Below, piece after piece: positions 31,763 through 40,326 of a DNA stretch of 64,000 bases (position 1 is the first letter of the stretch; every line of letters begins with the position of its first letter). Below the pieces are notes generated by a model. The model was not told the DNA's origin. It saw only the letters and a program-made list of their open reading frames with translations, and ran no database searches. Source of the stretch: Pseudomonas sp. 10-1B (GTDB taxonomy: Bacteria > Pseudomonadota > Gammaproteobacteria > Pseudomonadales > Pseudomonadaceae); the NCBI RefSeq assembly GCF_000935045.1, contig NZ_JYKS01000008.1:62001-126000 (forward strand), in the 5' to 3' direction. The position numbers were made by a program, and so were the translations under genes.

Positions 31763-32647
31763 ATGACCGCACGAGCAATCGTCTTCGCCTTCATGACCTT
31801 CCTGGCAGGGGCAAGTCTTGCTGCTGAGCCCGTGGTGGTAGGCGGCAAGAAATTCACCGAACAGCAGTTGATATCAGAGATGACTACTCAACTGTTGAGA
31901 AGCAATGGAATGACGGTAGATAAGCGTTCCGACCTAGGCTCGACGGTGCTGCGAGCTGCTCAGGAAAACGGACAAGTGGACATCTACTGGGAGTACACCG
32001 GGACCTCGCTGATCATCTACAACAAGATCAAGGAGAAGCTGGATGCTCAGCAGACCTATGAGCGGGTCAAACGGCTGGACGCCGCTAAGGGGCTCACCTG
32101 GTTGGAGCCCTCGAAGGCGAACAACACCTATGCATTCGCCATGAGGAAGACAGAGGCAGAAGCCAAGGGCATCGTCTCGATTTCTGACTTGGCTTCGAAG
32201 GTCAACGACGGCGAGCATCTAAAGTTCGCTTGCAACGCCGAATTCTATTCGCGGCACGACGGCCTTCAACCCCTGCAGGAGCGATACGGTTTCAAATTCG
32301 AGCGCAACGATGTGATGCGCATGGATGGGGGACTGACCTATCTGGCGTTGCGACAGGGCCAGGCCGACGTATCGCTGGTACTGTCAACGGATGGTCGGGT
32401 TTCGGCTTTCGGCTTCGTCATTCTCGAGGATGACAAGGGGTTCTTCCCTAGTTACGCACTGACCCCGGTCGCGCGGACCGCCTTTCTCGACCAGAACCCA
32501 AAGGTTGCGCCTCTGCTCAACCGACTTTCCGCCAGCATCGACAGCGACAGCATTGCCGCTCTCAACGCTCGGGTGGACGTTGGTCGGGAGTCCATCGAGA
32601 AGGTCGCCAACGAGTTTCTTGTTCGCAACAAGCTGATCACCCAGTAG
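31763..32647 (+). CDS. quaternary-amine ABC transporter substrate-binding protein
   Basis: 294 residues from the ATG at 31763 (preceded by caggtg). An ATG at 31733 in the same frame gives ten more residues and a less typical signal peptide. The signal segment AIVFAFMTFLAGASLAAE is cleaved in the periplasm. VGGKKFTEQQLISEMTTQLL and the DIYWEYTGTSLI motif are diagnostic of the OpuAC/OsmF/OpuCC family binding betaine-like cations. It completes the importer. The ligand pocket residues cannot be assigned without a structure. Confidence 0.92.
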   Translation: MTARAIVFAFMTFLAGASLAAEPVVVGGKKFTEQQLISEMTTQLLRSNGMTVDKRSDLGSTVLRAAQENGQVDIYWEYTGTSLIIYNKIKEKLDAQQTYERVKRLDAAKGLTWLEPSKANNTYAFAMRKTEAEAKGIVSISDLASKVNDGEHLKFACNAEFYSRHDGLQPLQERYGFKFERNDVMRMDGGLTYLALRQGQADVSLVLSTDGRVSAFGFVILEDDKGFFPSYALTPVARTAFLDQNPKVAPLLNRLSASIDSDSIAALNARVDVGRESIEKVANEFLVRNKLITQ

Positions 32648-32730
32648 CTCGTTACCGCCCATAGGCTGTATGGCTTCCTGGCAGGCCGTGCAGCGCCGTG
32701 GGCAAACTCGTCCAAGTGCAGGGGCCCGAT

Positions 32731-34278
32731 ATGCTCACGACCCAAAACTTCTTCACTGGCTGCGCCTTGTCTCTTTTCATATCCGCATCTGCGTTCGCTC
32801 AAACGCCGGACACGCTGAACCTTCGTCAGCTGCGCCAGGCATTGGATGAAGGGCAGATCACCTCCGAGCAACTCGTGAAGTTTTACCAAGACAAGATTCA
32901 ACGCAACAATCGTCAGGGTGACCACCTAAATGCGGTGATCAGCCTTAACGAGGATGCGCTGGAGCAAGCCAGGAACTGGGATGCACAGCGTGCGAAGGAG
33001 CCTGGTGTGAAACACGGGGCACTAGCCGGCATTCCATACCTGGCCAAAGACAATATCGATACTCAAATGATTCCTACCAGCGGAGGCTCATGGGTACTGC
33101 GTGACTCTACGCCGTCTCGTGACGCTTTCGTGATCGAGCGCCTGCAAAGCGGCGGTGCCATTTTGCTAGGCAAGACGAATCTCTCGGAGCTTGCGGCCTC
33201 CTATGGTTGGCTTGGGTATAGCTCGCTCGGTGGGCAAACACTTAATCCGCATAACCTCAAACACGATGCATCCGGTTCCAGTAGCGGCTCCGCTGCCGCT
33301 GTCGCTGCAGGCTTTGCACCTTTTGCACTGGGCTCGGATACCAGTGGTTCGATTCGCGCTCCGGCAAGTGTTACCGGGACGGTGGGCATGCGTCCATCGT
33401 TGGGCTTGATCAGCCGCAGTGGAGTCATCCCGCTGTCGCTGACATTTGACACCGCTGGAGTCATTACCCGCACCGTTCTCGATCAAGCCATCGTGCTGGA
33501 TGTCATTAAGGGCAGTGACAAAGCGGATGCCGCCACCGCCAATGTTGATTCGACAGCAATGAATTTTGTCGAAGGGCTGGAGCAATCGAGTCTAAAAGGC
33601 CGCACATTGGGCGTTGTTACCAATTTCATCGGTGCCAATGCTCAGGTGGATGCAGTATTCGAAGCGGCTCAGCAGCGTGTGGCTGAGAAAGGCGCCAAGC
33701 TGGTCAGAGTTGTCCTGCCCAAACGCTATGAAGAGCTCTGGGCCGGTGTTCTGGGGCCTGTTGGGGACGCCGAATTCTCATCTCAATTCGAGCGCTACTT
33801 GAGCACATTGAACGCCCGGCAGCCCAAGACATTGGCTGAGTTCGTCAAGCTATCGGAGCAGCATCAGCAAGAGCAGCAAGGCCACCTCATGAATCCCAAA
33901 CGGTTGGCTGCGTTAAAGGAACTTAGCGAGAAATCCGAGACGGATTCTCCTCTCTATATCTCCATCCTCAGCAACACCATTCCTGCACTGCGTACAGAGC
34001 TCGCGGCGGTGATGCGCCAAGCGGGTGTAGACGCCTTGGTATTTCCGACGATCAACTGCCCGGCCTCGGTTGTAAACGGACAAAGTGACCCGGATTACGT
34101 CTGTGAAACGGCAGATACCTACGCATCCGCTTATATCGCGTCAGCTACTGGATTCCCTGAGATATCGGTTCCAGCTGGAATCGTAAAGGGTAATTTGCCT
34201 GTAGGTATTTCATTTCTGGGCTGGTATGGAGAGGATGAAGATATAGTTCGTATTGCCTATGCATTTTTGGGCAAATGA
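32731..34278 (+). CDS. secreted amidase (amidase-signature family)
   Basis: 515 residues from the ATG at 32731. A signal peptide (LTTQNFFTGCALSLFISASAFAQ) predicts a periplasmic enzyme, less common than cytoplasmic amidases. The Ser-cisSer-Lys triad is present: Lys106 (LAKDN), a Ser near 184 (GSSSGS) and Ser207 in DTSGSIR. It should hydrolyse an amide to acid and amine or ammonia. It follows the importer operon by 83 bp on the same strand and could release the compound that the importer then takes up. The base composition looks less GC-rich than the core genes. Confidence 0.9.
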   Translation: MLTTQNFFTGCALSLFISASAFAQTPDTLNLRQLRQALDEGQITSEQLVKFYQDKIQRNNRQGDHLNAVISLNEDALEQARNWDAQRAKEPGVKHGALAGIPYLAKDNIDTQMIPTSGGSWVLRDSTPSRDAFVIERLQSGGAILLGKTNLSELAASYGWLGYSSLGGQTLNPHNLKHDASGSSSGSAAAVAAGFAPFALGSDTSGSIRAPASVTGTVGMRPSLGLISRSGVIPLSLTFDTAGVITRTVLDQAIVLDVIKGSDKADAATANVDSTAMNFVEGLEQSSLKGRTLGVVTNFIGANAQVDAVFEAAQQRVAEKGAKLVRVVLPKRYEELWAGVLGPVGDAEFSSQFERYLSTLNARQPKTLAEFVKLSEQHQQEQQGHLMNPKRLAALKELSEKSETDSPLYISILSNTIPALRTELAAVMRQAGVDALVFPTINCPASVVNGQSDPDYVCETADTYASAYIASATGFPEISVPAGIVKGNLPVGISFLGWYGEDEDIVRIAYAFLGK

Positions 34279-34323
34279 CGACCAGGGATTGAGCCAAAAC
34301 TGCGCTAGTGGGCGTTGCGTCTG

Positions 34324-35340
34324 TTACTCCAAGTGCTGCTTGATCGCCTGGGCGGCCTGGTCCATGGCACTTCGGGTGCCGGGTACTTGGCCGAGCACGT
34401 TGAGCAGGCCGAAGTCGTGGATCATGCCGTTGTAGCGCACGGCGGTAACCGGCACACCTGCGGCGCCCAGCTTGCGGGCGTAAGCTTCACCTTCGTCGCG
34501 CAGCACGTCCATTTCGGCGGTCTGCACCAGCGCTGGTGGCAGGCCTTTCAACTGGTCAAGGCTTGCGCGCAGTGGCGAGGCATGGATGTCATTGCGCTGC
34601 TTCGGGTCTGTCGTGTAGTTGTCCCAGAACCACTGCATCATATTGCGGGTCAGGAAGTGACCTTCGGCGAACTGGTTATACGAGCTGTTGTTGAAGTTGG
34701 CATCGGTCACCGGCCACAACAGTGCCTGGAACCGCAGCTTCGGCGTGCCTGCCTCTTTGGCCTTGATTGCAACCACTGCAGCCATGTTGCCACCTACGCT
34801 GTTGCCTACCACCGCCAGGCGGCTGCCATCGACGCCAATTTGCTGGCCGTTTTCGGCGACCCAACGGGTGGCGGCATAAGCCTGGTTGATAGCGGTGGGG
34901 AATTTGGCTTCCGGTGACGGGGTGTAGTCGACGTAGACCGCTGCGGCACCGGAACCGACCACCAGGTCGTGGATCAGGCGTTCGTGGGTCGGGTAGTCAC
35001 CCAGCACCCAGCCACCGCCGTGGAAGAACATGAACGCCGGCAGTTCGCCCTTGGCGCCTTGTGGGCGTACGACGCGGATCTCCAGGGCCTGGCCGTCGAT
35101 CTGAATGCTGCGGCGCTCGACCTGGATGCCGGAGACATCCACCTTGATACTGGCTTGGGCGCCGGTGAGCACGGCGCGGGCGTCTTTCGGCGCAAGTGTC
35201 TCCAGCGGCTTGCCGCCACCGTCGGCCAAGGCCTGCAGGAAACCTTGGGTGGTGGTTTCGACACCGGGGCTACCAGCAGCAAAGGCACTGTTGACAGCGA
35301 GGGCCAACAGGCCGGCAGTGAGGGGGCGGGAGAGTTTCAT
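34324..35340 (-). CDS. exported alpha/beta-hydrolase, hormone-sensitive-lipase type
   Basis: 338 residues with a signal peptide (RPLTAGLLALAVNSAFAAG). The HSL-family oxyanion motif HGGGW (~106), the nucleophile elbow GNSVGGN, the Asp in AEMDVLRDEG and the His in GMIHDFG give a complete catalytic set, so this is an active esterase or lipase-like enzyme in the periplasm. It lies 30 bp behind a small DUF2790 gene and is surely co-transcribed with it leftwards. It converges with the amidase gene. The substrate is unknown. Confidence 0.9.
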   Translation of the reverse strand: MKLSRPLTAGLLALAVNSAFAAGSPGVETTTQGFLQALADGGGKPLETLAPKDARAVLTGAQASIKVDVSGIQVERRSIQIDGQALEIRVVRPQGAKGELPAFMFFHGGGWVLGDYPTHERLIHDLVVGSGAAAVYVDYTPSPEAKFPTAINQAYAATRWVAENGQQIGVDGSRLAVVGNSVGGNMAAVVAIKAKEAGTPKLRFQALLWPVTDANFNNSSYNQFAEGHFLTRNMMQWFWDNYTTDPKQRNDIHASPLRASLDQLKGLPPALVQTAEMDVLRDEGEAYARKLGAAGVPVTAVRYNGMIHDFGLLNVLGQVPGTRSAMDQAAQAIKQHLE

Positions 35341-35370
35341 GGTTCAAGCTCCTGGGCGATGGGCCAGTAA

Positions 35371-35610
35371 TCAGTTCTGGTTGGCGGTGATGTTCGGGCG
35401 AATGTAGCTGATCTTCTGCACGTTTCCGGCGCTGTCGCGGTAGGTCAGGATGGCGATGTTGGCGTCTTCACTGGCCGGTGCATCCAGGGCGATTACCTGG
35501 GTAATGTCCAGGTCCATTCCGTATTGGTAAGGGGTGGCGGGCTGGGCGAAGGCAGCAATGCTGGTGCCGAAGGTCAAGGTGGCGATGGCGAATGCTTTGC
35601 TAAGAGTCAT
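35371..35610 (-). CDS. DUF2790 periplasmic small protein
   Basis: 79 residues: signal peptide (KAFAIATLTFGTSIAAFAQ), then a ~57-residue mature part with the DUF2790 pattern YQYGMDLDITQVIALDAP ... ILTYRDSAGNVQKISYIR. This family is nearly confined to Pseudomonas, its members are small exported proteins, and no function is established. It is the first gene of a two-gene unit with the exported esterase and has an A/T-rich palindromic control region upstream. Confidence 0.85.
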   Translation of the reverse strand: MTLSKAFAIATLTFGTSIAAFAQPATPYQYGMDLDITQVIALDAPASEDANIAILTYRDSAGNVQKISYIRPNITANQN

Positions 35611-35660
35611 GATCGTTCTCCGGTATCTGGAAGGGGAGCGGTTGGCAGGTGCCTGAGATG

Positions 35661-35689
35661 TATATTGCGCAATAATATTTAGTGCGCAA
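35661..35689. promoter_or_regulatory. palindromic operator upstream of the DUF2790-esterase unit
   Basis: tattgcgcaata is a perfect 12-bp palindrome, and tgcgcaa recurs at 35683-35689, together forming an inverted repeat in a strongly A/T-rich stretch ~50-80 bp upstream of the DUF2790 start. This is typical of a MarR- or TetR-like site, but no such regulator gene is adjacent. Confidence 0.5.
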
Positions 35690-35780
35690 AATATATTTCA
35701 GCTATTGTCGTGATTGAAGGGCTGAATCAGCCCAACACGCGTCACCCCCCACTGGACTTCCAGGCAGCTCCTTTTCCGCT

Positions 35781-35812
35781 GCGCGGTCTACGTAGTTCTA
35801 CGTAGATCGCGC
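35781..35812. promoter_or_regulatory. 32-bp near-perfect palindrome upstream of cstA
   Basis: gcgcggtctacgtag (35781-35795) and ctacgtagatcgcgc (35798-35812) are complementary except at one position, with a 2-bp centre. It contains the self-complementary octamer ctacgtag twice. It lies ~120 bp upstream of the cstA ATG, a plausible site for the NarL-type regulator encoded downstream. Confidence 0.6.
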
Positions 35813-35882
35813 CCGTAGTACTGCGAATTTTCTTGTGGACTCAGGATGGCGAAAGTGTCGCCGTCCTTATCCGGACACATAC

Positions 35883-35890
35883 AACAACAA
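35883..35890 (+). promoter_or_regulatory. possible Crc/Hfq motif in the cstA leader
   Basis: aacaacaa (AANAANAA) about 45 nt upstream of the cstA start codon. It is farther from the ribosome site than the motifs at 26.0 and 29.4 kb. Confidence 0.35.
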
Positions 35891-35931
35891 AAGCCGTCGC
35901 AGGGTTACCACCCGCGACAGGAGAAAATTCG

Positions 35932-37989
35932 ATGACCACACTGGCTACCCGAATTGCCTGGTTTGCCGTTGCCTTGCTTGGTGCGTTTGCGCTGGGCACT
36001 CTTGCCCTACGCAGGGGCGAAGCCATCAACGCCCTCTGGATCGTGACTGCCGCAGTCGCCATCTACCTCATTGCCTACCGTTACTACAGCCTGTTCATCG
36101 CCAACAAGGTGATGCAGCTGGACGCCACACGCGCCACCCCCGCAGTGCTCAACAACGATGGCCTGGACTACGTGCCGACCAACAAACACATCCTCTTTGG
36201 CCACCACTTCGCGGCCATTGCTGGCGCGGGCCCTTTGGTTGGCCCGGTGCTTGCCGCGCAGATGGGCTACCTTCCCGGCACTCTCTGGCTGATCGCTGGT
36301 GTGGTCTTGGCGGGTGCTGTCCAGGACTTCATGGTGCTGTTCATCTCCACCCGTCGCAATGGTCGTTCCCTGGGCGAACTGGTGCGCGAAGAGATGGGCT
36401 CGATCCCCGGTACCATCGCATTGTTCGGTGCCTTCCTGATCATGATCATCATCCTCGCGGTGTTGTCGCTGATCGTGGTCAAAGCACTGGCGGAAAGCCC
36501 ATGGGGCATGTTCACGGTCATGGCCACATTGCCGATTGCGGTGTTCATGGGCGTCTACATGCGCTACCTGCGCCCGGGACGCATCGGTGAGATTTCCGTG
36601 ATCGGCGTGGTCCTGCTGCTGGCGTCCATCTGGTTTGGTGGCCTCGTCGCTGCCGACCCGGTCTGGGGGCCTGCGTTCACCTTCACAGGGCTGCAGATCA
36701 CCTGGATGCTCATCGGCTATGGGTTCGTTGCCGCAGTACTACCGGTGTGGCTGATCCTGGCACCGCGGGACTACCTTTCGACTTTCCTCAAGATCGGCAC
36801 CATTGTCGCCCTGGCCATCGGCATCCTGGTCATTGCCCCCGACCTGAAAATGCCGGCCGTCACCCACTTCATCGATGGTACGGGCCCTGTCTGGAAGGGC
36901 TCGCTGTTCCCCTTCCTGTTCATCACTGTCGCTTGCGGCGCGGTGTCTGGCTTCCACGCGTTGATCAGCTCGGGTACCACACCCAAGCTGTTGGCCAATG
37001 AAAGCCATGCGCGCTACATCGGCTACGGCGCGATGCTGATGGAGTCGTTTGTCGCGATCATGGCCATGGTCGCCGCATCGGTCATCGAACCTGGGGTCTA
37101 CTTCGCCATGAATAGCCCGGCCGCAGTGGTGGGCGGCGATGTCGCGAGCGTGGCGGCTACCGTGAGTAGCTGGGGCTTCACCATAACGCCAGAGATTCTG
37201 CAGCAGACTGCCGCCGACATTGGCGAGCACACCATCCTGGCGCGAGCCGGCGGGGCGCCGACCTTGGCCGTGGGGATTGCGCAGATCCTCCACCAGGCGC
37301 TGCCAGGCGAGAACACCATGGCGTTCTGGTACCACTTTGCAATTCTCTTCGAGGCACTGTTCATCCTCACTGCCGTCGATGCGGGCACGCGGGCAGGCCG
37401 CTTCATGCTGCAGGACCTGCTGGGTAATTTCGTGCCGGCACTGAAAAAGACCGACTCCTGGCCGGCGAACCTGATCGCCACCGCAGGTTGCGTGGCCATG
37501 TGGGGCTGGCTGTTGTATCAAGGGGTGATCGACCCGCTGGGTGGCATCAACACCCTGTGGCCGCTGTTCGGCATCTCCAACCAGATGCTGGCAGGGATCG
37601 CGCTCATGCTTGGCTGCGTCGTGCTTATCCGCATGAAACGTCAGCGATACGTCTGGGTTACCTTGGTTCCGGCAGTCTGGCTGCTGATCTGCACCACGAC
37701 GGCCGGTTTCATCAAGCTGTTGGACAAAGACCCGTCGATGGGCTTCCTGGCTCTTGCGAAGAAGTACAGTGATGCTGCCGCCGCAGGCCAGGTCCTGGCG
37801 CCGGCGAAGGATCTGCTGCAAATGCAGCACGTCGTGTTCAATGCCTATACCAACGCGACGCTGACAGCATTGTTCCTGCTGGTGGTCTTGAGCATCCTCT
37901 GTTTTGCCGTGAAGGTTGGTCACCGTGCCTGGGTCATGCCTGAACGCACCGACAAAGAATCACCGTTCCAGCCACAGCCGCACGCCTGA
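35932..37989 (+). CDS. cstA: CstA/BtsT-type carbon-starvation membrane transporter
   Basis: 685 residues from the ATG at 35932 (AGGAG 8 bp upstream); the frame is open 33 codons further without support. About 16-18 membrane helices. The CstA-family blocks [35 protein letters not shown] and [14 protein letters not shown] are intact. E. coli homologues take up pyruvate (BtsT, CstA). The small YbdD gene follows after 13 bp, and a two-component system comes next, suggesting that this transporter has its own signal-controlled expression. Pyruvate is the best guess for the substrate, by family only. Confidence 0.92.
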   Translation: MTTLATRIAWFAVALLGAFALGTLALRRGEAINALWIVTAAVAIYLIAYRYYSLFIANKVMQLDATRATPAVLNNDGLDYVPTNKHILFGHHFAAIAGAGPLVGPVLAAQMGYLPGTLWLIAGVVLAGAVQDFMVLFISTRRNGRSLGELVREEMGSIPGTIALFGAFLIMIIILAVLSLIVVKALAESPWGMFTVMATLPIAVFMGVYMRYLRPGRIGEISVIGVVLLLASIWFGGLVAADPVWGPAFTFTGLQITWMLIGYGFVAAVLPVWLILAPRDYLSTFLKIGTIVALAIGILVIAPDLKMPAVTHFIDGTGPVWKGSLFPFLFITVACGAVSGFHALISSGTTPKLLANESHARYIGYGAMLMESFVAIMAMVAASVIEPGVYFAMNSPAAVVGGDVASVAATVSSWGFTITPEILQQTAADIGEHTILARAGGAPTLAVGIAQILHQALPGENTMAFWYHFAILFEALFILTAVDAGTRAGRFMLQDLLGNFVPALKKTDSWPANLIATAGCVAMWGWLLYQGVIDPLGGINTLWPLFGISNQMLAGIALMLGCVVLIRMKRQRYVWVTLVPAVWLLICTTTAGFIKLLDKDPSMGFLALAKKYSDAAAAGQVLAPAKDLLQMQHVVFNAYTNATLTALFLLVVLSILCFAVKVGHRAWVMPERTDKESPFQPQPHA

Positions 37990-38002
37990 GGGGCAGCCCG
38001 GA

Positions 38003-38206
38003 ATGTTCAATGACCTGAGCAAGATGGGCAAGTACCTGGGGCAAGCCGCCCGGATGCTCGTCGGCATGCCAGACTACGACGCCTATGTGGAGCACATGCA
38101 GCATAAACACCCGGAAAAACCGCTGATGTCCTATGAGGCGTTTTTCCGGGAGCGGCAGGAGGCTCGCTACGGTGGTGGGAAAGGACGCCCCGTTCGTTGC
38201 TGCTGA
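38003..38206 (+). CDS. YbdD/YjiX-family small protein
   Basis: 67 residues from the ATG at 38003. The pattern [50 protein letters not shown] is that of YbdD/YjiX (DUF466), which is found behind cstA/btsT genes across proteobacteria. Its role is thought to be tied to the transporter but is not established. It has no signal peptide or membrane segment. The C-terminal [10 protein letters not shown] is the usual short basic tail. Confidence 0.92.
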   Translation: MFNDLSKMGKYLGQAARMLVGMPDYDAYVEHMQHKHPEKPLMSYEAFFRERQEARYGGGKGRPVRCC

Positions 38207-38314
38207 ACGCTAAGCAGTCTATCCAGGCGCAACGTTCATCGTGGTGCTCTCGCATTGCAGGGCTGGCAGCAGGCATAGTGCCGTTGCCGGCCCGCTCCTG
38301 CATTGGAAATGACC

Positions 38315-39661
38315 ATGCAACTCAAGCACAAGATCGTCACCCTCAGTGTGCTTCCACTCATCCTCTCGGTTCTGTTCATCTGTGTCCTGGTGTTTGCTCA
38401 GAGCCGCAAGCTGGAGGAAGAACAGGCACGCCTGGTCGAAAGCAGCATCATGGCCGCAAAGAAGGCAGAGTTGAAAAACTACCTGAGCCTGGCGATGAGC
38501 CTCATCGCGCCGTTGTATGAAGGCAGCACCGATGATGACGCCACTCGGCAGCGTGCATTGGAGATACTGTCCCAAGCCAACTTCGGCCTCGACGGCTACT
38601 TCTTCGTGTACGACCAGCATGGCAAGAACCTGATGCACCCGCGGCAGGCCGAGCTGGTTGGCAAGCAACTCATTGAGTTGACCGACAAAAACGGGTTACC
38701 GGTCATCCAGGCGCTGCTCAAGAGCGCCCGGGAGGGCGATGGTTACCAGTTGTACGACTGGCAGAAGCCTTCTTCCGGGCAGATTACCGGGAAACTGTCA
38801 TATGTCGTGATGCTGGACCGTTGGGGCTGGATGCTTGGCACCGGCATCTACATCGACGATGTGGAGGTGGCGACCCGCAAGTCACGACAAGAAGTAGCTT
38901 CGGGGGTACTGACCACGGTGTTGGCGATCGCCTCGTTCTCGTTGATTGCCGTACTGGTGATCTTCGCTGGTGGCCTGATGCTGAACGTCAGTGAGCATCG
39001 CCTGGCCGACCGAAAGCTTTCCACGCTCAACCAACGGATCGTGAACCTGCAAGAGGAGGAGCGCTCGCGGGTGTCGCGTGAACTGCATGACGGAATCAGC
39101 CAGGAGCTGGTGTCGATCAAGTTCCAGTACGAACTGGCCGCTATCGAACTGGCCAATGGTCGAAGTGAAGGATTGGAAAACCTGCGCAAGGGAACTTCGC
39201 GACTTGGCGCAGCCATCGGCGAGGTACGCCGCATTTCCCATGATTTGCGCCCCTCGCTACTGGACACCTTGGGGTTGTCACCGGCCATCGAGCAACATCT
39301 GCGTGAGTTCGAGCAGCGCACCTTGATTAACACCCAGTATGAATGTGGGATAGATGCCGCGGACATCGATACCAGCCTCAGGTTAACCCTGTTCCGCATC
39401 ATTCAAGAGGCCCTGGCGAACGTAGAGCGTCATGCGAAAGCCGACGCAGCGATCGTCTCCGTTACCCTCCAGCAGGGCATGGTCGTGCTGCGGGTCGAGG
39501 ACAACGGAGTAGGCTTCGACACCCGTGCAGCAGACGAAAGCCACGGTATCGGCCTGAGAAATATTCGCGAACGAGTGGATCACCACTTGGGTAGCGTTAA
39601 TATCAGCTCTTCTTACGGCCGCACCGAACTTCAGGTGCAGATACCGGTTGCGCTCACCTGA
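38315..39661 (+). CDS. NarL-group sensor histidine kinase with Cache domain
   Basis: 448 residues from the ATG at 38315 (GGAA 6-9 bp upstream; an ATG at 38309 and a TTG at 38303 are alternatives). Membrane helix ~8-30, periplasmic Cache-type sensor (~40-185; ANFGLDGYFFVYDQHGKNLMHP and DRWGWMLGTGIYIDD are typical single-Cache motifs), second helix ~200-222, then a HisKA_3 dimer domain with phospho-acceptor His258 (SRELHDGIS) and an HATPase (EDNGVGF, GIGLRNIRERV). Cache sensors of this kind bind small organic acids. Adjacent cstA and the response regulator make it a likely sensor for the transported acid. Confidence 0.92.
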   Translation: MQLKHKIVTLSVLPLILSVLFICVLVFAQSRKLEEEQARLVESSIMAAKKAELKNYLSLAMSLIAPLYEGSTDDDATRQRALEILSQANFGLDGYFFVYDQHGKNLMHPRQAELVGKQLIELTDKNGLPVIQALLKSAREGDGYQLYDWQKPSSGQITGKLSYVVMLDRWGWMLGTGIYIDDVEVATRKSRQEVASGVLTTVLAIASFSLIAVLVIFAGGLMLNVSEHRLADRKLSTLNQRIVNLQEEERSRVSRELHDGISQELVSIKFQYELAAIELANGRSEGLENLRKGTSRLGAAIGEVRRISHDLRPSLLDTLGLSPAIEQHLREFEQRTLINTQYECGIDAADIDTSLRLTLFRIIQEALANVERHAKADAAIVSVTLQQGMVVLRVEDNGVGFDTRAADESHGIGLRNIRERVDHHLGSVNISSSYGRTELQVQIPVALT

Positions 39662-39693
39662 GCCGCTCCGTTATTCCAACTCTTGAGGGCTCC

Positions 39694-40326
39694 ATGAGCG
39701 TAACCCATCCGGTCAGAATTGCCCTGGTCGACGACCACGTCCTGGTGCGTGATGGGGTCAAGGCCCTGCTCTGCGCGATTCCGCATTTCGAGGTAGTCGG
39801 CCAGGCCGAGTCAGGGGCCCAGGCGCTAGCGTTGGTAGCTCGCACCGAACTGGACATCCTCCTGGTCGATGTCGGGCTGCAGGACATGAATGGGCTGGAA
39901 CTCACGCGCCAGCTGCGCGAGCTCTACCCGGATATCAAGATCCTGATACTGAGCATGTACGACAATCAGGAGTATGTACGCACCTCCATCAGTTCAGGTG
40001 CACTGGGTTACGTGCTGAAGAACGCGCCTTCCGCAGAGCTCATCGCTGCCATCGAGGCCATCGCCGCAGGAGGAAGCTTCTACAGCTCGGAAATCACTCG
40101 CAAGCTCGTTGGGAGTAACCGGGGCGAGCACGATTTGACACCGCGTGAACTGCAAGTGCTTGCGATGATCGCCAAGGGTCACAACAACAAGAAAATGGCT
40201 CGTGAGCTGGATATCAGTGTACGAACAGTTGAAACCTATCGCCTGAGCATCAGACGCAAGCTCAACATCGATACGCCGGCGGCACTGGTGAAATACGCCC
40301 TGGAGCATGGCCTGATCTCGATTTAG
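39694..40326 (+). CDS. NarL/LuxR-family response regulator
   Basis: 210 residues. Receiver domain with acidic pocket (LVDDH), phospho-acceptor Asp59 (LLVDVG), conserved Ser/Lys (LSMYDN, YVLKNA) and a C-terminal LuxR HTH (LTPRELQVLAMIAKGHNNKKMARELDIS). It lies 32 bp behind the Cache kinase and is its natural partner. The NarL group usually binds short inverted heptamers with a 2-bp spacer; such a palindrome sits upstream of cstA. Its 3' end overlaps the convergent gltS by 4 bp. Confidence 0.93.
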   Translation: MSVTHPVRIALVDDHVLVRDGVKALLCAIPHFEVVGQAESGAQALALVARTELDILLVDVGLQDMNGLELTRQLRELYPDIKILILSMYDNQEYVRTSISSGALGYVLKNAPSAELIAAIEAIAAGGSFYSSEITRKLVGSNRGEHDLTPRELQVLAMIAKGHNNKKMARELDISVRTVETYRLSIRRKLNIDTPAALVKYALEHGLISI

